The notes beneath the pieces are model-generated. The model searched no databases and was not told the DNA's origin. It saw only the letters and a program-made list of their open reading frames with translations. From Brienomyrus brachyistius (Eukaryota > Chordata > Actinopteri > Osteoglossiformes > Mormyridae), in contig NC_064541.1 of assembly GCF_023856365.1 (NCBI RefSeq), positions 25,708,214 through 25,772,213 of the forward strand: 64,000 nucleotides of DNA, in the 5' to 3' direction. Position numbers and translations under genes: made by a program. This document shows, piece by piece, positions 57,451 through 64,000 of this stretch (position 1 is the first letter of the stretch; every line of letters starts with the position of its first letter).

Positions 57451-57456
57451 TTTATT
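57451..57456 (-). promoter_or_regulatory. Polyadenylation signal for sh3bgrl3
   Basis: TTTATT on the plus strand is AATAAA on the gene strand, about 830 bp after the sh3bgrl3 stop. It sits in ATATTTTTATTAGAC. Confidence 0.5.
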
Positions 57457-58282
57457 AGACAAAATCCACTGCGAAGCAGGACTCTGAAAAGCCCATTAAC
57501 AATATTTTTCCAATACAGCGTGGAACATTTTGGGCGAAGGGAACCAAACTTTGTTCAGGGTCAAACAGCTGCAGCCAAGAAGAGGAGGAGCTGCCTTCAC
57601 AGATGTCATTGGCACTAAGTCATACAGCAGAAAGGCTGCTTCCTGCCTGGTTCATATGGGTAGATCAGGCTCCCACTGAATTTATGAATAAGGACCATAA
57701 ATGCAAACTAACGCCACCCCCACCTGATGGGATTCACTGCATAGCGGCAAAAAGTCCAGTAGAACTGTTTGCTCGCCAAAACAGCTTGGGGGATGGGATG
57801 CTATGTCTCCTCAAAATGCAGCGGATTGTCCTTCTGGAGAAGCACAGCAACCCTAAGCTCCACCATTAAGTGCTGAAAAGGTCCGCAATTTCAATGCTGC
57901 TTTGGAAAAATCGGAGGACTGTAATCTCCAAGGAATGAAAAGTACAATGGTAGCAGTATTATTTTCCTGTTAATTTGGCTTTTGACTTCCTCTTTGTAAA
58001 CCAAAAATAGGTCAACTTGTGGTCCATGTTCTTCTATCTATCATACATCTAGCTTTTAAGTCAACCAATAATTACAGCTTAAGACATATTAGTAGAAAAT
58101 TAAGACATTTAAACATTTGTTAAGGACCACAGACGATAACAAGGGTGGGGAAATGGTTACTGATTTGGGGTCAATTCCACTTATCGGCGCGTCCTTGATT
58201 TAACTGCGAACATGGTGTGTGTGTGTGTGTGCTTGGTTGGTGTTTTTTGGCATTTGTCCTAGCAAGGAGAAACAGGGCGTCT

Positions 58283-60714
58283 TCATGCCATCTTCAGGAA
58301 GTCCCCCACTGTGTCTGCCTCCACTGCCTCTGAAAACATCTTGTAGTCCTGAGAGAACAGCACACATGCACCTCATTAGTAACAGGGCATCTGAAGACCA
58401 CAGACTCCTTGAACTCTTCCTTTCTCCTGATTTAAGTAGTTCTCTGCAACCATCAAAATTTCAATGACAAATGGCATTCAAAGTATCTGGATAACATTCA
58501 TCTTAAATAAAGGTAAAATCAGTCTTGGCAACATCCTGAGTGCCAGAGGACGCCCCCCCCCCAGGTCCTCACCCCGCAGTACTGGTCACCATTGAAGATC
58601 TGGGGGGGCACGGCAGTAGGGTTCCCCGCCTTGCTCCTCATCTCCTCCCGCACCTCGTTACCCACAGAGATGTCGACCAGCTCGTAGGGGATGCTCTTGC
58701 TTTCCAGGATGCGCATCACCTCTGCCTGCTGGGATTTCACCTGTGGAGGGGGGGGGGGCACTAAATGATCACGGCCGTCTTCGGTACTTGCCACCAGAGT
58801 GGGTTTCTGGCCTCGTCCCCCCCACTCCCCTTTGAAACAGCACATGTCCCCAGCCGGGCCTATTCAAACCACCTGGATTATTTTTGTCCAAACAAATATG
58901 GCGTCATTTGAAATCTTTCTTGATCCCTGTCTGGTAAACATGTGCCAACATAAAAAATAAAGTGGAAGTGCACTTATTGAAGTTTCAGTTAACCTTTCAA
59001 TATTCAATATACTGCTCAGAGCATGCAAGCAAGCGACAGGCAGCTAGATGCAGCCGCAGCAGGTCGCAGCAATGCATGGTGCATCGGCGTCACTCCACGT
59101 GCTTTAACTTAAACACTCATGTCCTCGTGTAGCCAGATTCCCTTCATGTGACCTTGCCTTTGGTCACCGCGAGCTTCACAGAGATGACGATCCTCTACTC
59201 AGCTCCCAATTTACCGAGTGAGTAAACAGACAGGACCCCAGACAGGACCCCCGCCGTCTTCTCCTCAGGCCCGCCCTTCCACCACAAACGGAACTCTCGC
59301 CTAAGGCGGAGATCTCTTTATCAGATTATTTACACCTTCATCAGCAAGCTTCAGGGATAAACTGCAGAGCACTACACCCATCATGGCTTCTCCAACAGGA
59401 CCTGGCTTTTCGTCCTGTTCCAGAGAAGCTCGCGGTTTACCGTTTTTAACCCACCTATCAACGCAGCCTGAACCCTAAGGTTCAACTGGTACACATCCAG
59501 CGGGACAGTGGGACTCGCCTGTCCCGTAAGTGAACATGCTGCTCCAGTCCCAGCTTCCAGCAGTGAGACCGAGCTGAGCAACAGCATCCAGTTTTCTAGC
59601 TGGACATCAATGACCTCACCAGCCTCGTTTACTCAGAACCTGGTGCAATTCTGACACACTGGAATTGCAGTGAGTATAGTGATTTCCCAAATTAAAAGGA
59701 TAAAAAAAAAAACTTTCCGAAGAAGTCACTATAAAAACAGCTGCAGGGAATCTTTTCCCCAAATATACTGTCACTGTAGTTATTTTAGATGGCATACAGA
59801 CTTTTTTGCATACATTATTTTTGCATCCATCAACTTTTATATTTCAGATAAACAGACGGATGTTTAATGATACGTGTCCGGACGCGTACTGCTGGCATGA
59901 TGACAAATGCGAAGAAAGAAACGTACAGATTACCAGCAGTCACGGGGGGACTTGAACGGAAGAGATATACCGAGACAGACCGTATGAACTTGTGAAATGA
60001 AGCCTGTGCGGACCGGACTTAAAGGCACAAGGCCTGGGTGTGAGAGCAGAGTCAGTCGGACGACACCGAGACTCAGCCTGTTTGCAGCGGCCTTATGTTG
60101 AAATCGCGGCTTCATAACAGTCCATCAAAACGCAATTAATGATGGGGGGGGGGACTCGCATCGCTCCTATTGCGGAACCCAAAGGGGAAGTGAAAGTACC
60201 TGACGTGCGCCGTACCCCGCCCAAATGAAAAGTATATTAAAAGGTGGTTGCGTGGGTCCAGAACCGGATCAGAATGTGAATAAAAGTGGACCCCCCCCCC
60301 CCCACCTCAAAAAAACAAACAAACACACACACACATAGAGACAGACAGAGACGCACTGAGACGCCAAGCTTCCGCCCCTCAGCTGCCCATCGTATCCTGG
60401 ACTTTTCCTTAATCACGTTCATGGCGCAAAAACACATTGTGCACAAAACAGACGCCAAATAATTAGCCATCGCGCACCCCGGGACACCCCGCTGCATCAC
60501 CCGCTGCCGACGCCCCGCACACGGGCTGCGCAGCCAGCTGACGGGAAGCTGGGTGTGTCCGAGCCCGTTATTTCTGCACAGTTCAAAACGCACTTAGCAA
60601 GTAGTGAAATTGCTCGAGACTCGGTTCCAGGAGGCGTCGGCCTGGCTTCGCCGGGCCCCGGCCCCTTACCTCCCGGGATGCAGTGACGGTGGTGTAATAC
60701 AGCTTGACGCCCAT
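58283..60714 (-). CDS. sh3bgrl3: SH3 domain-binding glutamic acid-rich-like protein 3, complete
   Basis: Three minus-strand exons: 60714-60670 (MGVKLYYTTVTASRE), 58740-58573 and 58348-58283 with stop TGA. They give 92 residues (human 93). The product has a thioredoxin/glutaredoxin-like fold but, as in the family, no CXXC active site: the equivalent stretch reads TTVTASREVKSQQ. Other landmarks are IPYELVDISVGNEVREEM, GNPTAVPPQIFNGDQYCG and DYKMFSEAVEADT. Phases are 0 at both junctions. The protein is cytosolic, and family work suggests roles in actin and signalling, but none can be read from sequence. It lies between cep85 upstream and convergent ubxn11. Confidence 0.93.
58741..60669 (-). other. 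sh3bgrl3 intron 1
   Basis: A 1.9-kb intron. No nested gene was recognised. It contains a C run at about 60291-60303 with CA repeats at 60310-60335. CpG density rises toward exon 1. Confidence 0.5.
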
Positions 60715-60779
60715 CGTAGCCACCGAACCTTTGTTCCAGTGCCGCTCGCTGCCCTCCGCTACCCGTCCGGCCTCTGCCG

Positions 60780-60830
60780 CAAACTCCACTCGCCACGTGA
60801 TTCTAAGGGACCAATGGCAACGTCGCGCTG
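60780..60830 (-). promoter_or_regulatory. sh3bgrl3 proximal promoter with E-box and CCAAT-type motif
   Basis: Just upstream of the start (minus strand) are CACGTG at 60794-60799 and CCAAT at 60811-60815 (inverted relative to the gene), in CpG-rich sequence. Functional use is inferred from position only. Confidence 0.35.
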
Positions 60831-61199
60831 TTTCCCTTAAAGGCACAGTATCCGCATGACACGCCTCCTCTCTGCTTATCTGGTGTGACGTAAAAGACAA
60901 CGGCGCCTGTCTGCCATTCTACAGGCGGTTTCCCTACCCTTAGATAAAAGAGATTAAGCAGTAATTAAGTAACCATGGACTGCTGCTTTTACTGCAAAAC
61001 TGATAGTTTTTCGAAATCGTGATCACAGCTTATTAATTTAGGCAACAGGTTTGGATAGCAAGGCGGAGTTACACGGACTGTAACCATCTAATGAACTTTA
61101 TCCTACAGAATAAACTAGTTTAGTTAAATCTTTCTTGGATTCTGTCAGATTTAATGGCTATGTTTCACGCATTAAGAGAAAATCATTTGAAAAACAACC

Positions 61200-61205
61200 T
61201 TTATT
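61200..61205 (-). promoter_or_regulatory. Polyadenylation signal for cep85
   Basis: TTTATT on the plus strand is AATAAA on the gene strand, about 2.0 kb after the cep85 stop. The stretch 61206-63196 would be 3' UTR; no other gene was seen in it. Confidence 0.4.
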
Positions 61206-63196
61206 TTTAAAGTGCAAATACAACTGATGACTAAAAAGGTACATTTTCCTGTACATTTCTTCATTGTGCAAAAATGTAAGAAAGGCTGGTTTGGCCGATT
61301 TCTAATTACTCATAGTAGAGATGCTGATACAATACGGTGTAAAGACCTCGGGCGTTAAAATGATTTTATATATTGCAGGTTAAACCTCTCTCACACACAA
61401 AAACTATTTTAGTTTCAGTAGACAATGAAAAAAATAAAGTTTTCAAAAGCAGGTAAGAAATATTCCCATCTTTCCTGGCTGGAAGAAACACTGAAGATGA
61501 AACAAGTTATTCCTGCAGTTATGACTCAACGGACAGAAAACGGCATCTGAGACTTCAGGTGAAACCCTGTGCTGACCGTATTACAGCGGAGGGAATTCTC
61601 TGTTAGGCCAAACAAAGGCGGAGGCTCCAGCAGAGCAAGAATGCTTCCCAGACAGGCTGAGGCAAGCAGGAAGCACAGCCAGAGAAAGGGGAGCATCCAG
61701 GCAACGTGGTGTAAGCAGCCTGAAGCGCGGCGGCCGGCCACAGGCAGCGAGCCACTCCCACAACAGGAAATGAAAGTGAGAACTGCGCCCATTCAGGCCC
61801 CCGATAACCTCAGAATCGCAAACGCTATTGAAATCTGCTTGAGAAACAAGGGGGTGGACATTCTCAACATGCTAACACATTAGCACGCATTTCCCCCCCA
61901 CCCAAACAAACAGCCTGGTAAAAAAAAAGGGGCAGGTGGTCTATCCTCAGCCACAGTCCTGACGGTCACCCTTCCACACCCCCAGACAGCTTCATAGAGC
62001 TGAGCTGCCAATTCACAGGACGCTACGGACAGTTCGCGTCACCCGCTGGGGGTTCGGCTCGTCTTTCCGCAAACCTCCCCCCCATGATATATGCCCTGAT
62101 ACTGGAAGTGAACACCTCCTACAGTAAATGTCCGTGATTCACAGTGGGGAAGAGTGTAATGTGCTATTTACTGTAAATATGTCATAGGCTTCAAACCCAA
62201 CTTGAGCACACATTTAGCCATGGAAGCAAACGGAGAAGGCGTCCGCTGACTCGCCAAATTCCCTGTCCATGCCAGCGTAACGTCACATTAATAATGAATA
62301 TTGAATAATGAACCCAGATAGAATGGTAATGACATCCAAGCATCCAAACGTTCAACAGTCCGCTTCCAGTCTGTAAACTGTAAACACATGCAAACAGAGT
62401 TAATGAGGTAGAGCAAGCAGACCTTTAGTAATGCTGACCGGGGTATATCACGGCATCAGAGAGCAATGAAATGCGGAGAAATTAAAAGGAACGGAAGCTG
62501 GTGCAGACTGCAGCAGAAGAGAACCGCTCTGACCATGCAGCATTGTTACTGATGCGGGTACGGAGCGCGTGTTTCAGCAACGTGACACCGGCAAATGGGG
62601 ACCGCAGAAGGACTCAAGGTCACAATGGCTCAAACTCTAAAGACAAGCTGGAAAAACTGCAGAGGACCTGCGTAATGAAACACTCTGTACTGCTGTGGTA
62701 GTTTAACTTTATAACAGGCAGCGGAAATAATAGTGAGCGTAGTGTAGAACAAGCCTGTATCAGAGCTCAAAAAGCCGTCCCACCATTACAGCCCAGTGAT
62801 AAAAGGCAATACCATCTACACCGTAGGGCACACGGATAATATATATATATTCAGTTGATTGTCAACCACAACAAATGACTCCCCCACAAGAACAGGTGGA
62901 TCATTCCAGATGCTGACCTCTCCCCCGCACCTTCAGGACAGTAGGCACTTGCTGTTGTACGCTGGCACTTCCAAAGGTGGGAATCCATGTTTTCCCAGGG
63001 GGTACTTAACACCAGAATGGAAGCTGGTGCCTGAAAGTTCCAAAGGCTGCTTCTTTAGGACGACAAACTCTGCAAGGTGGGGCTGGTAGGGCTGGTGCTG
63101 GTCTTCAGCAGGGTGACAGAGCCATGAGTCCAAAGTCCCTCCACCAAGCCTCATCCTGGTAGCCCGGCCCCCGCCCGACCAGCAGACGCGCCTGCG

Positions 63197-63841
63197 CTAC
63201 TGTGTGATGCAGTTGTCGCCCATGTCTTGGGCGTAGCGGTCAGAGATGGCCGTGCGCAGCTCCTCCACGTCGTGTCGCAGCAGCTGCACCTCCGCCAGCT
63301 TCCTGCCCAAGGCCTCTGGTGTGCCCCACTCCTCTGCGTCCTCAGCTCCAGGCTGAGTGGCTGGGGGGGGAGACACTGCATTAGCATTCAAGACAGGCTT
63401 TGACTGCTAGCGAGTGTCCCTTGAGCTGCATACTGAGAGGGTCACCAGCAGCCTATCTACTGCACCACCACCTGCTCTGTAACAGCCTGTCCAATGGGAC
63501 AAGTGCTGCAAAGCAATAAGACTGAATCACGCATGGAAAAATATACATTTGTGTAAGTGGGGAAAAAAGCCGCAAGCGCATGAATAACCCACAATAACAT
63601 CCTACTTACGGGTGACTCCGAGCAGCAGGGAAAGGTTGGGGTCTCGGCCCTGAGCGCGCTGCGTTAGCACACTGCAGAGCGAGCGCAGGTCCCCCAGACA
63701 CGCCTTCATCTCTGCGTGGAGATGCCGTGCCTGCTCTGCCCCTACCCCTGCCCCCAGCGCCCCGCCGTCTGTCTCCGCTGTGCAGAGGCGCTCCTGCAGG
63801 GTCAGGGTCTGCTCCACAAGCTCCTGGTTCTGTCCTGACAA
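63197..63841 (-). CDS. cep85: Centrosomal protein 85, last two coding exons (gene continues beyond the window edge)
   Basis: Minus-strand exons are 63841-63610 and 63360-63197, with stop TAG. The phase-1 junction gives GVTPTQPG. The penultimate exon is helical ([39 protein letters not shown]). The last has [20 protein letters not shown] and ends [16 protein letters not shown], very close to the human CEP85 end. CEP85 is a coiled-coil centrosome protein that acts in centriole duplication and NEK2 control. The order and orientation cep85, sh3bgrl3, then convergent ubxn11 match human 1p36.11, which supports the call. Further exons lie past 64,000; the sequence 63842-64000 is intron or not assigned. 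Confidence 0.85.
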
Positions 63842-64000
63842 CTGAAACACAGGAGGCTTTCGAGTCACATGACCATCCATCATATGACTAAGTACTTGTC
63901 TATGAATTAACATGGAGCAGCCAGTCCATCAGTCCCTCACAGCTACTGCTGAGCGTGTTTAGGTTTAGAAACTCCATGGAACTTTCGGATACGGTACTTT

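Noticed and set aside
1..64000. tRNA, rRNA or snoRNA genes
   Set aside because: No stretch with convincing cloverleaf, box C/D or H/ACA features was found by eye; only tRNA-derived SINE relics were seen. A covariance-model scan would be needed to be sure.

Overview
The window looks like nuclear DNA of a ray-finned (probably teleost) fish. It has intron-split vertebrate genes with GT/AG junctions, a fish-type LINE 3' end running into a CTAT microsatellite, fish SINE pieces, many minisatellites, and an egg-coat zp3 gene with a long amino-terminal repeat. Species cannot be fixed from the sequence. All exon coordinates were derived by hand from splice sites, reading-phase continuity and remembered human proteins; no alignment or transcript was available.

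Layout. (1) 1-19,710, plus strand: the 3' part of a very large modular leucine-rich-repeat (LRR) gene. Ten near-identical phase-2 exons (152-12,008) are followed by six single-copy exons with ordinary LRRs. The array shows tandem duplication, exon hybridisation and two solo LTR insertions. (2) 19,711-23,009: intergenic, with an LTR-like fragment and a TA-flanked DNA transposon. (3) 23,010-26,814, plus: a trnau1ap-type gene (selenocysteine tRNA-associated protein) in which no second RRM is visible; a minisatellite sits where it should be. (4) 29,334-32,009, plus: stx12, complete coding sequence of 266 codons. (5) 32,010-40,197: gene-poor, with a 38-bp minisatellite. (6) 40,198-43,311, plus: a complete CCN2/CTGF-like secreted matricellular gene. 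(7) 45,128-48,656, plus: a zp3-like egg-coat gene with about 260 residues of GPAE-type repeat before the ZP domain. (8) 51,052-56,195, plus: ubxn11 (SEP and UBX domains). (9) 58,283-60,714, minus: sh3bgrl3. (10) 63,197-63,841 and beyond, minus: the last two coding exons of cep85.

The genes do not form an operon or pathway. What links them is synteny. The right end (cep85 and sh3bgrl3 in one direction, ubxn11 converging) matches human 1p36.11 as I recall it, and trnau1ap and stx12 are on human 1p35.3. A CCN2-like gene beside stx12 mirrors CTGF near STX7 on human 6q23, which suggests an old paralogous segment.

The least-described item is the LRR exon array. Every repeated exon can be skipped or duplicated without breaking the frame. 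The carboxy-terminal half of each module is nearly invariant, the amino-terminal half comes in two classes plus a hybrid, and the introns are homogenised too. This looks like a fast-evolving receptor-like or immune-type protein, but its function is not known to me.
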